NCBI GenBank assembly: GCA_964412895.1
Contig: CAYPQK010000065.1
Span: 1 to 19,025 of the forward strand
Reading direction: 5' to 3'
Source: CALMRE01 sp964412895
GTDB taxonomy: Bacteria > UBP6 > UBA1177 > JAKLFG01
DNA length: 19,025 nucleotides
Shown here: one piece after another, positions 1 to 7,009 of the stretch
How the letters are laid out: every line of letters begins with the position of its first letter
Position numbering within the stretch: the stretch's first letter is position 1
Position numbers and translations under genes: made by a program
Notes under the pieces: generated by a model
What the model saw: only the letters and a program-made list of their open reading frames with translations
Database searches by the model: none
Told to the model about the DNA's origin: nothing

Positions 1-176
1 CCGGCGAAAAGGACATCGAGGAGGATCAGATCGGGCTTTTCCCGCCGGGTCAGTTCGATCACCTCCTTCGAATGGTGCGTCACCGTCACGGCGAACCCGA
101 CATTCTCCAGCAGGGTGCGCAGGGCGCTCACCATCTGGACATCGTCGTCCGCGATGAGTATCTTTCTCATGGTCAT
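1..176 (-). CDS. Response regulator receiver domain, partial (cut by window edge)
   Basis: This is the first 58 codons of a two-component response regulator; the rest lies left of the window, so its output domain is unknown. The sequence shows a CheY-like receiver: an acidic triad D10-D12 after the first strand (ILIADDD) and the expected phosphoacceptor D54 in LILLD. I chose ATG at 176 because GAGGTG lies six bases upstream; a second ATG at 170 is in frame. It starts 12 bases after the stop of the histidine kinase gene, so the two form one operon and the kinase is the expected phosphate donor. The pairing is inference from position. Confidence 0.9.
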   Translation of the reverse strand, partial: MTMRKILIADDDVQMVSALRTLLENVGFAVTVTHHSKEVIELTRREKPDLILLDVLFA

Positions 177-188
177 ATCGATCACCTC

Positions 189-2108
189 TTATCCTATCTC
201 GAAACTGAACTCGACCCACTTGCCGGGCTCCGATTCGGCCCATATCTTCCCGCCATGTTTCTGGATGATCTCGCGGCAGGCGTAGAGCCCGAGTCCCGTT
301 CCCCGTTTGGCGGCGTGTTCCTGCGTATAGATCCGCGAGAATTTCTTGAAAAGCATATCCATCTTCTCTTTGGGGATGCCGCTCCCTTCGTTGTAGACAC
401 TGAAGACCCGGCGGCCGTCGCGCACCTTTTCGCGCAGGCGGATAACCCCCCCGTCGCGGCCGTATTTGACGGCGTTCCCCAGCAGATTGTCGTAGACGAT
501 CCGGAGCAGGTCGGGGTCGGCGTCGACCATCGTATCCTCATGCACCCCGATATCGAGCGTCAGGTGATGTTTGCGCAGTTCTTCGGCGAGCCCGTTTATC
601 GCCGGATCGATCACCATGCTCTTGAGCGCGGTGTCGCGGCGGTTGATGACATATTCCCCCTTTTCGAGTTTCGAAAGATCGAGGTAACTGCGGATGAGTT
701 CCTTGAAGTAGTCGAGGCTTTCGGCGACATTGTCCAGCCCTTTCTTCTGCTTCTCGTTAAGTTCCCCGAGATAGCCGTCCTTGACCGTGTGGAGGCTGAG
801 GACCGCGCTGGCGAGCGGGTTCTTCAGTTCGTGACTGATGAAGCCGAGCATATCGATATAGTTGCGGTTGGTCATTTCGAGTTCGTTGTTGAGGGCGGCC
901 AGTTCGCTCTGTTTCCGCTCGATCTCGGCGGTGTGCTTCTCGATGTCGTCGGCCATGTTGTTGAACGATCGGGTCAGGTCGCCCAGTTCCCCGCCGTACT
1001 GTTCGGCGACCCGCGCGCGGCGTTCGCCGTTGATGAGGCGCACCGTGACGGCGCGCAGTTTCTGCACCGGNNNNNNNNNNGGTTCGAGTATGCTCCGCGC
1101 GATCAGGATGAACATGACGATACTCAGGAGCATTGCGACGAAGATGACCGACAGCACGCTCGCCACCGCCCGGAAGCGGATATCGCGGTACTTCTGTTCC
1201 AGTTCGCCGACATAGAGCATCCCGATGAGGTTGTTGTCGGGATCGCGGATCGGTTCATAGTAGGAAAGATACCACGCGTCGACCACCCACGCCCGCCCCG
1301 ACCACGACTGACCGCGCAGGAGCACCATATCGGCCACATCGGCCGCCGCCGCGGTGCCGGTAGCGCGTCCCGCGTTGCTCCCCACGACATTGGTGGCGAT
1401 CCGTTTGTCGCCCATGAAGATGGTCGCGGTACCGACCGAACGCCCTTTGTAGTAGTCGCCGTAAGAGACCGCGTCGCGCACCGCGTCGATGAAGTCGTTG
1501 TTGCCGTTGATCAGTATCCCCGACGAGATGATGCCGATGAGTTTGCCGCCCCGCATGACCGGGACCGCCGTGCCGGTGAACATCCCGTTGGGTTCGCCGG
1601 TCGCGTCGACCGCCCGTTCGAGCAGGCTCTCCCCTTCGCGCACCAGCGCCGAGCGAGAGATCACGATCGCTCCCTCGATGCTCTTCCCCTGCAGGAGGAC
1701 ATGGCGGATGAAGGGATTGTCGGACATATCGTCGCCGCGGTTGAAGGGAGGACGCGTCCGGATGAGCACCGTGCCGTCGGCCGACACGATGTTGAGTATG
1801 TCCATGCGGTGCTGGAGCCGGAAGTTGTTGAACTTCTCCTGTACCGCGGCGGCCAGTTTCGGGTCGCGAGGATTATCGAGAAAATCGCGGAGCAATTCGT
1901 TCTGGGCCACCACCGCCAGCACCTGATGGGCATCGCGGTTCTTCTGGTTGAAGGCTTCGCGCGCCCAGCGGATCGCCACCTCGACCCGGTGCTGAGCATC
2001 GTTGATGGTGTTCTTGTTTATCCAGATGACGCTGGCGGTCGCGATACCCATGGCAAGTATCACGAAGATCAAAACAGTCGTCAGGACGAACTTGGTCAGG
2101 AGCCGCAT
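189..2108 (-). CDS. Membrane sensor histidine kinase (Cache-like sensor, HAMP, HisKA, HATPase)
   Basis: About 639 residues, including four unknown ones from the N run. A hydrophobic N-terminal segment (about residues 5-27) and a second near 295-320 bracket a roughly 260-residue extracytoplasmic region that resembles Cache-type sensors (for example IGMLYVG before the second membrane segment). Then come a HAMP linker, a HisKA helix with the phosphoacceptor His near 426 (FISHELKNPL), and an ATPase domain with the N box (DNLLGNAVKYG), GSGIP and GTGLGLY motifs. The start is ATG 2108, preceded by AGGTGG; the GTG at 2126 would make a longer and less likely form. The gene follows a sigma54-type promoter and is cotranscribed with the downstream response regulator. 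The ligand cannot be told from the sequence. It belongs to the family of orthodox membrane kinases. Confidence 0.93.
   Translation of the reverse strand: MRLLTKFVLTTVLIFVILAMGIATASVIWINKNTINDAQHRVEVAIRWAREAFNQKNRDAHQVLAVVAQNELLRDFLDNPRDPKLAAAVQEKFNNFRLQHRMDILNIVSADGTVLIRTRPPFNRGDDMSDNPFIRHVLLQGKSIEGAIVISRSALVREGESLLERAVDATGEPNGMFTGTAVPVMRGGKLIGIISSGILINGNNDFIDAVRDAVSYGDYYKGRSVGTATIFMGDKRIATNVVGSNAGRATGTAAAADVADMVLLRGQSWSGRAWVVDAWYLSYYEPIRDPDNNLIGMLYVGELEQKYRDIRFRAVASVLSVIFVAMLLSIVMFILIARSILEXXXXPVQKLRAVTVRLINGERRARVAEQYGGELGDLTRSFNNMADDIEKHTAEIERKQSELAALNNELEMTNRNYIDMLGFISHELKNPLASAVLSLHTVKDGYLGELNEKQKKGLDNVAESLDYFKELIRSYLDLSKLEKGEYVINRRDTALKSMVIDPAINGLAEELRKHHLTLDIGVHEDTMVDADPDLLRIVYDNLLGNAVKYGRDGGVIRLREKVRDGRRVFSVYNEGSGIPKEKMDMLFKKFSRIYTQEHAAKRGTGLGLYACREIIQKHGGKIWAESEPGKWVEFSFEIG
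1071..1080. other. Assembly gap (10 Ns) inside the histidine kinase
   Basis: Ten Ns interrupt the kinase exactly at the start of its HAMP domain. The flanks read ARSILE then a CCN codon on one side and CCGGTGCAG on the other. If the two sides are merged through a shared CC, the protein reads RSILEPVQKL, a canonical HAMP entry, with the frame kept. The Ns are therefore probably a scaffolding placeholder with no real sequence missing, though this is inference. Confidence 0.95.
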
Positions 2109-2159
2109 CACACCACCTCGATTCACACAAGGGAAGGAAGCGAAAAACGGTCTCTAGAG

Positions 2160-2175
2160 TGCAAAGGGTGTGCCG
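2160..2175 (-). promoter_or_regulatory. Sigma54 (-24/-12) promoter of the histidine kinase operon
   Basis: The minus strand reads CGGCAC-ACCCT-TTGCA. It matches the sigma54 consensus TGGCAC-N5-TTGCW at every position except the first T, with the invariant GG and GC at the correct spacing. A transcript starting about 12 bases after the GC would have a leader of roughly 40 bases before the kinase ATG at 2108. An AT-rich stretch lies upstream, and the gene upstream of it encodes a sigma54 activator. That this activator works on this promoter is inference. Confidence 0.8.
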
Positions 2176-2277
2176 ATGCGCGACAAAGCGCGATAAATTT
2201 TATATCTAGCTATAATTACAAACTTATTTTTTAATTATATCGAAAATCAGCGTGATGATGATAGAGCTAAAAATAGC

Positions 2278-2308
2278 CAATTAATTGAACATGCTCAATA
2301 ATACATGT
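2278..2308. promoter_or_regulatory. Possible activator-binding palindromes upstream of the sigma54 promoter
   Basis: The AT-rich spacer between the activator and kinase genes holds a perfect palindrome CAATTAATTG (2278-2287) and, next to it, the inverted pair ACATG (2289-2293) and CATGT (2304-2308). They sit about 115-145 bases upstream of the -12 element, a usual distance for enhancer sites of sigma54 activators. Such short AT-rich palindromes also arise by chance. The rest of 2109-2340 shows no gene. Confidence 0.25.
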
Positions 2309-2340
2309 CTAATTTATGGGCAATTAAAAAGAGGGCGGCG

Positions 2341-4302
2341 CTATCGGCGGAATTTTTTGGGGTCGATCTGATATTTCACGATTTTGTTATACAAGGTACC
2401 CCGCGCGATACCGAGCTGTTTCGCCGTCTCCCGGAGGTTCCCGCCGGTCGTTTCGAGCATCCGAAGTATGGAGGCATGCTCACCCGCCTTCAGCGACGAT
2501 CCTTCCGGAAGCGCTTCCTGCGGCACGACGCTTTTCAGGTGGTCGGGCAGTTCGGCGGGGGTGATCTCCGGCCGTTCCATGATGTTGACCGCCCGCTCTA
2601 TCACATTCTCCAGTTCGCGGATGTTGCCCGGCCACGGGTATCCCTTCATCAGGCGCATCGCCTCGGGGGTGATCCCGGGCGCCGTTTTGTTCATGGCGTG
2701 GGCCGATTTTTTGGCGAAATGGACCGCGAGCGCCTCGATGTCCTCGGTCCGTTCGCGCAGCGGCGGGATGGTGACCGAAAGAACATTGAGCCGGTAGTAG
2801 AGATCGTCGCGGAACGCCTTCTGCTCGACCGCCTTCTTGAGATCGTGGTTGGTGGCGGCGATGACGCGGACATCTATCTTCTTGGGATAGGTTCCCCCCA
2901 CGCGAACCACCTCGCCGCTCTGGAGGACGCGCAGAAGGTTCACCTGCGCCTCAAGCGGCATGTCGCCGATCTCGTCGAGGAAGATGGTCCCCTCGTCGGC
3001 CAGTTCGAACTTACCCGGCCGCCCCTCTTTTTTCGATCCGGTGAAGGCGCCCCCCTCGTAGCCGAACAGTTCGCTTTCCACCAGATCGCGGGGCAGCGCG
3101 CCGCAGTTGACCGCGACGAATGAGTGGGCCGCGCGGTCGCCGAAATTGTGTATCGACTGGGCGAACAGCTCCTTGCCGGTGCCGCTTTCGCCCAGCAGCA
3201 GGACATTCGACCGGCTCTTCCCCGCCGTTTTGGCCACTTTCACCGCATCGTGCAGCGACTGCGATGAACCGATGATGTCGGAAAAGGTAAGATAGGCGCG
3301 GGAACCCGACAGTTTGCCCACCAGCTGATGGAGCGATTTGGCCTCCTTGATCGTGATGACCATGCCGTTGATGGTCCCTTCGCTCTGGATCAGCGATGTC
3401 GACACCGAACAGTGGAGTATCTTGTTCTTCAGCGTGAGACTCGCCTCGCGGTCGTAGATATTCTTCCCGTCGGCCATGATGTCGAAGAACTTTATCCCGC
3501 TCCGTATCACGGTATAGATCGACTTCCCGGTATGGTCCTCGTTGTCCAGCAGCAGCATCCGGCGGGCCTGCGGATTGATGTCCTGTATCTTTTCGTCGCC
3601 GTCGATGACGACGATCCCTTCGTTGATCGATCCGACGATCGCCTGCTGTTTCTGTATCGCCACCGTTTTTTCGGCCAGCGCATCCTCGATGTGCAACTGC
3701 CGCTCTATCGCCCCGGCCACCGCACCGACCAGCCCCAGCGAATGGGCGTTGACCAGATCCCAGCGGCACAAAAGGCACAGACAGCCGAGTATCTTCCCCT
3801 CTTTGTCGTGGATGGTGTCGGCGCTCGCGTACCAGTAGTGCAGCGCCTCAAGATAGTGTTCCCCCGCCCAGATATCGAGCGTCCGGTCCTCGATAAGCGC
3901 CGTGCCGACGCCGTTGGTCCCGATATCCTCCTCGCGCAGGCGGCTGCCCAGTTTCGGCGCCGTATCGCGCGTCAGCATCTCGGGGGAACCGAACAGTTCC
4001 AGCACGATCCCCTGTCCGTCGGTGATCATGATGATGCTTTCGGGATCGTTCATGAAGGAGATGATCTTTTTCATATAGGGCACCGCGACGCCGAGCATCC
4101 GGCGGCTTTCATGGATGCGGTTGACCAGTTCGCCCGACGATGCCTTCGGCAGGCTCTCGATGCGGCGCGGCAGACCGAACGCGCGGCTCCGCTCCCACGA
4201 AGCGATCAGATAAGGATGGATGATAGCGGTATCGAGCGGTTCGCCGTTCCCGAAACGCTTCCACTGATCGTAGATATCATGACGCCGTTCAAGATCTATC
4301 AT
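2341..4302 (-). CDS. AcoR-like sigma54-dependent transcriptional activator (GAF-PAS-AAA-Fis)
   Basis: A 653-residue enhancer-binding protein that would use ATP to remodel sigma54 RNA polymerase. The N-terminal third (about 75-205) is a GAF-type sensor with the GSRLREEDIGTNGVGTAL stretch typical of acetoin-regulator (AcoR) relatives; a PAS domain follows (about 218-325). The AAA domain has Walker A GESGTGKE (371-378), the sigma54-contacting loop GAFTGS (418-423, Ser in place of the usual final Ala), Walker B with FLDE (441-444), and a C-terminal Fis helix-turn-helix (about 610-650). There is no receiver domain, so it senses a ligand directly. The start at 4302 has AGGA four bases upstream. The -24/-12 promoter downstream of its stop makes the kinase operon its likely target. 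The effector is unknown; AcoR-like proteins often act on fermentation or redox metabolism genes. Confidence 0.9.
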   Translation of the reverse strand: MIDLERRHDIYDQWKRFGNGEPLDTAIIHPYLIASWERSRAFGLPRRIESLPKASSGELVNRIHESRRMLGVAVPYMKKIISFMNDPESIIMITDGQGIVLELFGSPEMLTRDTAPKLGSRLREEDIGTNGVGTALIEDRTLDIWAGEHYLEALHYWYASADTIHDKEGKILGCLCLLCRWDLVNAHSLGLVGAVAGAIERQLHIEDALAEKTVAIQKQQAIVGSINEGIVVIDGDEKIQDINPQARRMLLLDNEDHTGKSIYTVIRSGIKFFDIMADGKNIYDREASLTLKNKILHCSVSTSLIQSEGTINGMVITIKEAKSLHQLVGKLSGSRAYLTFSDIIGSSQSLHDAVKVAKTAGKSRSNVLLLGESGTGKELFAQSIHNFGDRAAHSFVAVNCGALPRDLVESELFGYEGGAFTGSKKEGRPGKFELADEGTIFLDEIGDMPLEAQVNLLRVLQSGEVVRVGGTYPKKIDVRVIAATNHDLKKAVEQKAFRDDLYYRLNVLSVTIPPLRERTEDIEALAVHFAKKSAHAMNKTAPGITPEAMRLMKGYPWPGNIRELENVIERAVNIMERPEITPAELPDHLKSVVPQEALPEGSSLKAGEHASILRMLETTGGNLRETAKQLGIARGTLYNKIVKYQIDPKKFRR

Positions 4303-4325
4303 GCGTTCCTATTCATCATGATACG

Positions 4326-4532
4326 CTACTTTCCGTAGGTCGGTTTTTTCTCGGCCACCATCGATGGCTGCGCCGTTCTTTTCCGGTTCGGCTTCTTTGA
4401 AAAGGCACGGCGCAGTTCTTCAAATTGTTTATTGAAGTATTCCAGCAATTCTTTCTGAGTCATGTGCTCTATCTTTTTCGAGATCGCATCCCGACGCGCT
4501 CTCATGAACTCGACCGCCTTAAAATTATTCAT
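4326..4532 (-). CDS. Small basic protein, putative partner (antitoxin) of the PIN-domain protein
   Basis: A 68-residue protein whose ATG overlaps the end of the PIN gene by 8 bases, so translation is probably coupled. The N-terminal half is a charged amphipathic stretch (VEFMRARRDAISKKIEHM, then KELLEYFNKQFEELRRAF), followed by a basic, probably disordered tail. Short proteins of this look, with a KI..M and YF pattern, occur beside PIN proteins of this type, and I infer that it is the antitoxin. No DNA-binding fold is evident. The order, toxin first and partner second, is the reverse of the common vapBC arrangement. It ends 23 bases before the start of the sigma54 activator gene, so read-through into that gene is possible. 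Confidence 0.7.
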   Translation of the reverse strand: MNNFKAVEFMRARRDAISKKIEHMTQKELLEYFNKQFEELRRAFSKKPNRKRTAQPSMVAEKKPTYGK

Positions 4533-4986
4533 CGAACACCTCCCGAGGACTCCGTATCTCTATCATCGGATACCCCGATTTCAGGTTGACCGCGTTGAAC
4601 ATCTTTATCCGGCCCAGATTAACGATGTGCTTGAAGTTCCAACTGACCAAGACATCCACCCGCTCGACCGTAGCGACCGCGATATGAAGCGCATCGGCCC
4701 TCATTTTCTTCGGTACCGCTTTCTCCAGCAGGTATTGTGCCGCGAGATGTTCGATCTCGGCGGTGATGGGCACGAAACGCTTGTTGTCATCCGGGATGTC
4801 GATCGCCAAGCGGCGAACCCGCTCCGGCGCATCCTGCAATTCTTGGAGCGTCACTTGAGAAAATACCGCGTAGGCCCGCCCTTCTTGTATTCTCTGCACC
4901 AATTTCTGAGAATACAAACTGAATTCGGCATCGAAACAGCCACCGAAAACCGAGGTGTCGAGGTAAACGGTCAAGATGCGCTTCAT
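4525..4986 (-). CDS. PIN-domain protein, putative VapC-like ribonuclease toxin
   Basis: A 153-residue single-domain protein. It carries the PIN acidic set in order: D10 in VYLDTSVFGG, E49 in TLQEL, D98 in ADALHIAVA, and N117 in LVSWNFKHI where many PIN proteins have Asp; the WNFKHI form is common in this subfamily. PIN proteins are metal-dependent RNases, and those paired with a small partner are usually toxins that cut tRNA or rRNA. I chose ATG 4986, which follows GGGAGGAGG by nine bases; the ORF extends upstream to 5010 without support. A strong sigma70-type promoter lies just upstream and the small partner gene overlaps its end. The toxin role and the target are inferred. Confidence 0.82.
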   Translation of the reverse strand: MKRILTVYLDTSVFGGCFDAEFSLYSQKLVQRIQEGRAYAVFSQVTLQELQDAPERVRRLAIDIPDDNKRFVPITAEIEHLAAQYLLEKAVPKKMRADALHIAVATVERVDVLVSWNFKHIVNLGRIKMFNAVNLKSGYPMIEIRSPREVFDE

Positions 4987-5018
4987 GTTCGGATTCCTCC
5001 TCCCTAGCAAACATCGGC

Positions 5019-5047
5019 ATGATAGCCTATCGGCAGGCGGGTGTCAA
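5019..5047 (-). promoter_or_regulatory. Sigma70-type promoter of the PIN/partner pair
   Basis: The minus strand has TTGACA (5047-5042), a 17-base spacer, and TATCAT (5024-5019), matching the consensus at 6/6 and 5/6 positions. The PIN start codon lies about 33 bases downstream of the -10. The -35 overlaps the foot of the hairpin at 5046-5061. Confidence 0.8.
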
Positions 5048-5061
5048 GCGGCGGGCCGCTT
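5046..5061. other. Hairpin after the aldo/keto reductase gene, weak terminator candidate
   Basis: AAGCGG and CCGCTT form a perfect 6-bp stem with a 4-base loop just after the reductase stop at 5066. No T tract follows on the minus strand (GACACC), so it is at most a weak terminator or an mRNA-end stabiliser. Confidence 0.35.
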
Positions 5062-5065
5062 CTTA

Positions 5066-6037
5066 TCAATTCTTCCGTAAGCCAGAAACAATAACATCGA
5101 TTTTCTTCATCACACCATCGTCGAGTAGCGTTTTCATATCGGCCGCCTCGAGGTTCTCCCGCATCTGATCAACGCTACGCGCCCCGAATATCACGCTACT
5201 GACGACACCGTTCTTCAGGCACCACGCGAGTGAAAGCTGGGAAAGAGTACCGCCCAGTTCCTGCGCGATCTTCGAGAGTTCTTTGATCGCCCGTAGCAGG
5301 TCCGGCGTGAAAACACCGTTCTTCGCCTTGTTCTGGAACCACTCTTCGACATCGAACCGGCTACCGGCCGGAACAACACCATCCGCGTACTTCCCGGTCA
5401 GCATCCCCGATGAGAGCGGCGCAAAAATCGTCAATCCCAGCGCGTACCGTGCGACGACCGGGGCAAGCTCCGCTTCAACGATGTCGCGTGAAAGGAGATT
5501 GTAGACCGGCTGTTCCATCGTCGGCGCTATGCAGTTATGCTTCTCGGCGAACTCATAGGCCTCAATGATCTTTTCGACGGGCCACATCGAGGTGCCCCAG
5601 TAAAACGCAAGACCGTTCCGGACAAGATGGTCCATAGCAAGGACCGTCTCCCCCACCGGGGTTTCCGGATCGGGCCGGTGCGCATAGAGAAGGTCGACAT
5701 ATTCCAACCTCATTCTCTTCAGGGAATTCTTCGTCGCCTCGATCAGGTGCTTGCGGGAAAGTCCTGTTTGATTGGGCTTCTGGCCGCTCCAGAATATCTT
5801 GGTCGACACGACGAACTCGTCGCGGGGGAACTCTTTCAACGCCTCCCCCATCAGCGTCTCGGCGACGCCGTTCTCATACACTTCGGCGGTGTCGAAGAAG
5901 TTGATGCCGTTGTCGAAGGCATACCGTATGCACTCTTTGACCGTGTCAAGGCCCATTTGCTTGCCGAAGGTCACATAAGAACCGTAGGAAAGTTCACTGA
6001 CCCTGAGTCCCGATCTACCAAGTCTACGGTAGTCCAT
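5066..6037 (-). CDS. Aldo/keto reductase, Kv-beta-like family
   Basis: A 323-residue (beta/alpha)8 NAD(P)H-dependent oxidoreductase that would reduce aldehydes or ketones to alcohols. The full catalytic tetrad is visible: D49 (NFFDTAEVY), Y54, K80 (VVSTKIFW) and H120 (LLYAHRPDP). The N-terminus MDYRRLGRSGLRVSEL and the C-terminal cofactor-binding stretch SVIFGARSVDQMRENLEA are typical of the Kv-beta-like group; length is normal. The ATG at 6037 follows AGGTGG by nine bases. It starts 16 bases after the methyltransferase stop, so both are probably cotranscribed. The physiological substrate cannot be read from the sequence. Confidence 0.92.
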   Translation of the reverse strand: MDYRRLGRSGLRVSELSYGSYVTFGKQMGLDTVKECIRYAFDNGINFFDTAEVYENGVAETLMGEALKEFPRDEFVVSTKIFWSGQKPNQTGLSRKHLIEATKNSLKRMRLEYVDLLYAHRPDPETPVGETVLAMDHLVRNGLAFYWGTSMWPVEKIIEAYEFAEKHNCIAPTMEQPVYNLLSRDIVEAELAPVVARYALGLTIFAPLSSGMLTGKYADGVVPAGSRFDVEEWFQNKAKNGVFTPDLLRAIKELSKIAQELGGTLSQLSLAWCLKNGVVSSVIFGARSVDQMRENLEAADMKTLLDDGVMKKIDVIVSGLRKN

Positions 6038-6053
6038 AATTCCATTCCACCTA

Positions 6054-6782
6054 TTATTTTTTCAACCCTGATTTTGCCACGACAAATGAAGGAACCCGGT
6101 CATGGTATGCCTTTTCGGGATATTTTCCGATCTCGGCGGGTAGCGGCCGTGGCTCGTCAAAAGAAAGGACGCACAGGCCATGTACTTCAAGACTCTTGAA
6201 ATAAGCCGAGAGCGGCCGGTGGTAATGGATCGTCTTGCCCCAGAACTCAAGTTCCTCCGTCCTTTCCTGCAAGTAGTCTTTGACCGCCTTATAAGATTTG
6301 TTTCCGCTTGCATCTTCGATCCAATCGCTCAAGAAGAAACAGGGATGGGTGATCGAGAACACCAAGAAGCCATCGGATTTCATGACCCGCGCTGTTTCTG
6401 AGAGCAGCATATCGATCTTCGGCAGGTCCATCAGAACCATATTCGCCACGACAATATCGAACTCCTTGTCGGCGAACGGAAGTTTTTCCAAGAGATCTAA
6501 GCATCGGTAAGTTATGTCCGGATGCTCATTCTCTCTGCGGGCGATATCGAGTAATGTACCCGAGCCGTCGATCGCCGTGACCGTAGCTCCCCTATCGGCC
6601 AGTTTCTTAGAAAAGTACCCGTCGCCGCAACCGGCATCGAGAATGTGCTTGCCTGACACATCGCCGACAAATCGCTCTACGACAGGCAGGTATATCCCGA
6701 CATTGAATTCCGCTCCTTTTGCTTGCACCCGGCTGTACTCGGCTGCGGCGTTATCCCAGAGCTTTAGATTGTCACTTGTCAT
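6054..6782 (-). CDS. Class I SAM-dependent methyltransferase
   Basis: A 242-residue cytosolic protein with the Rossmann methyltransferase core: motif I HILDAGCGDGYFSKKL (about 46-61), an acidic residue at the end of strand 2 (VTAIDGS), and the DIVVANMVLMDLP strand 4 region. It looks like UbiE/Methyltransf_11-type enzymes that methylate small molecules; the substrate is unknown. I chose ATG 6782 because homologues of this type begin shortly before a LWDNAAAEY-like segment and a G-rich stretch precedes it; ATGs at 6791 and 6890 are also in frame. The 36 extra residues from 6890 look unlike protein, but see the promoter entry. It is followed after 16 bases by the aldo/keto reductase gene. Confidence 0.85.
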   Translation of the reverse strand: MTSDNLKLWDNAAAEYSRVQAKGAEFNVGIYLPVVERFVGDVSGKHILDAGCGDGYFSKKLADRGATVTAIDGSGTLLDIARRENEHPDITYRCLDLLEKLPFADKEFDIVVANMVLMDLPKIDMLLSETARVMKSDGFLVFSITHPCFFLSDWIEDASGNKSYKAVKDYLQERTEELEFWGKTIHYHRPLSAYFKSLEVHGLCVLSFDEPRPLPAEIGKYPEKAYHDRVPSFVVAKSGLKK

Positions 6783-6899
6783 CTTGAACATCCCCCGTTC
6801 AAAGCGAAACGCAACACTCAACCGCAAGCCAGAACAGCTTCTCTCTATTCGAGGATCCCATCTCCCAGAAGGTATGCGCCTGGAAGTCATTCCGCCGCG

Positions 6900-6928
6900 A
6901 TAATACGCCCACCCGAATGCCGAATCAA
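6900..6928 (-). promoter_or_regulatory. Sigma70-type promoter of the methyltransferase/reductase pair
   Basis: The minus strand has TTGATT (6928-6923), a 17-base spacer and TATTAT (6905-6900). Transcription would begin near 6893, leaving a leader of about 110 bases to the ATG chosen at 6782, or almost none to the in-frame ATG at 6890. I see no riboswitch-like structure in the leader. Confidence 0.6.
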
Positions 6929-6958
6929 GGAAATCTTACCCAACTGACTACGGATTTG

Positions 6959-6986
6959 AAAAAAAGGGCGGCCACATCGGCCGCCC
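6959..6986 (-). terminator. Rho-independent terminator of hydCBA
   Basis: On the minus strand GGGCGGCC-GATGT-GGCCGCCC forms a perfect 8-bp GC-rich stem with a 5-base loop, followed at once by seven Ts (6965-6959). It lies 23 bases after the hydA stop and closes the hydrogenase operon, insulating the methyltransferase promoter downstream. Confidence 0.95.
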
Positions 6987-7009
6987 CACAGAATGGAAGT
7001 GTTTCGCGT

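Noticed and set aside
72..2234. A 720-codon open frame on the plus strand opposite the histidine kinase, and similar long plus-strand frames opposite the activator, hydrogenase, selB and other genes
   Set aside because: The minus-strand frames carry clear family motifs, while the plus-strand translations show no domain and are rich in His, Arg, Asp and Val, as expected from the antisense of GC-rich coding sequence.
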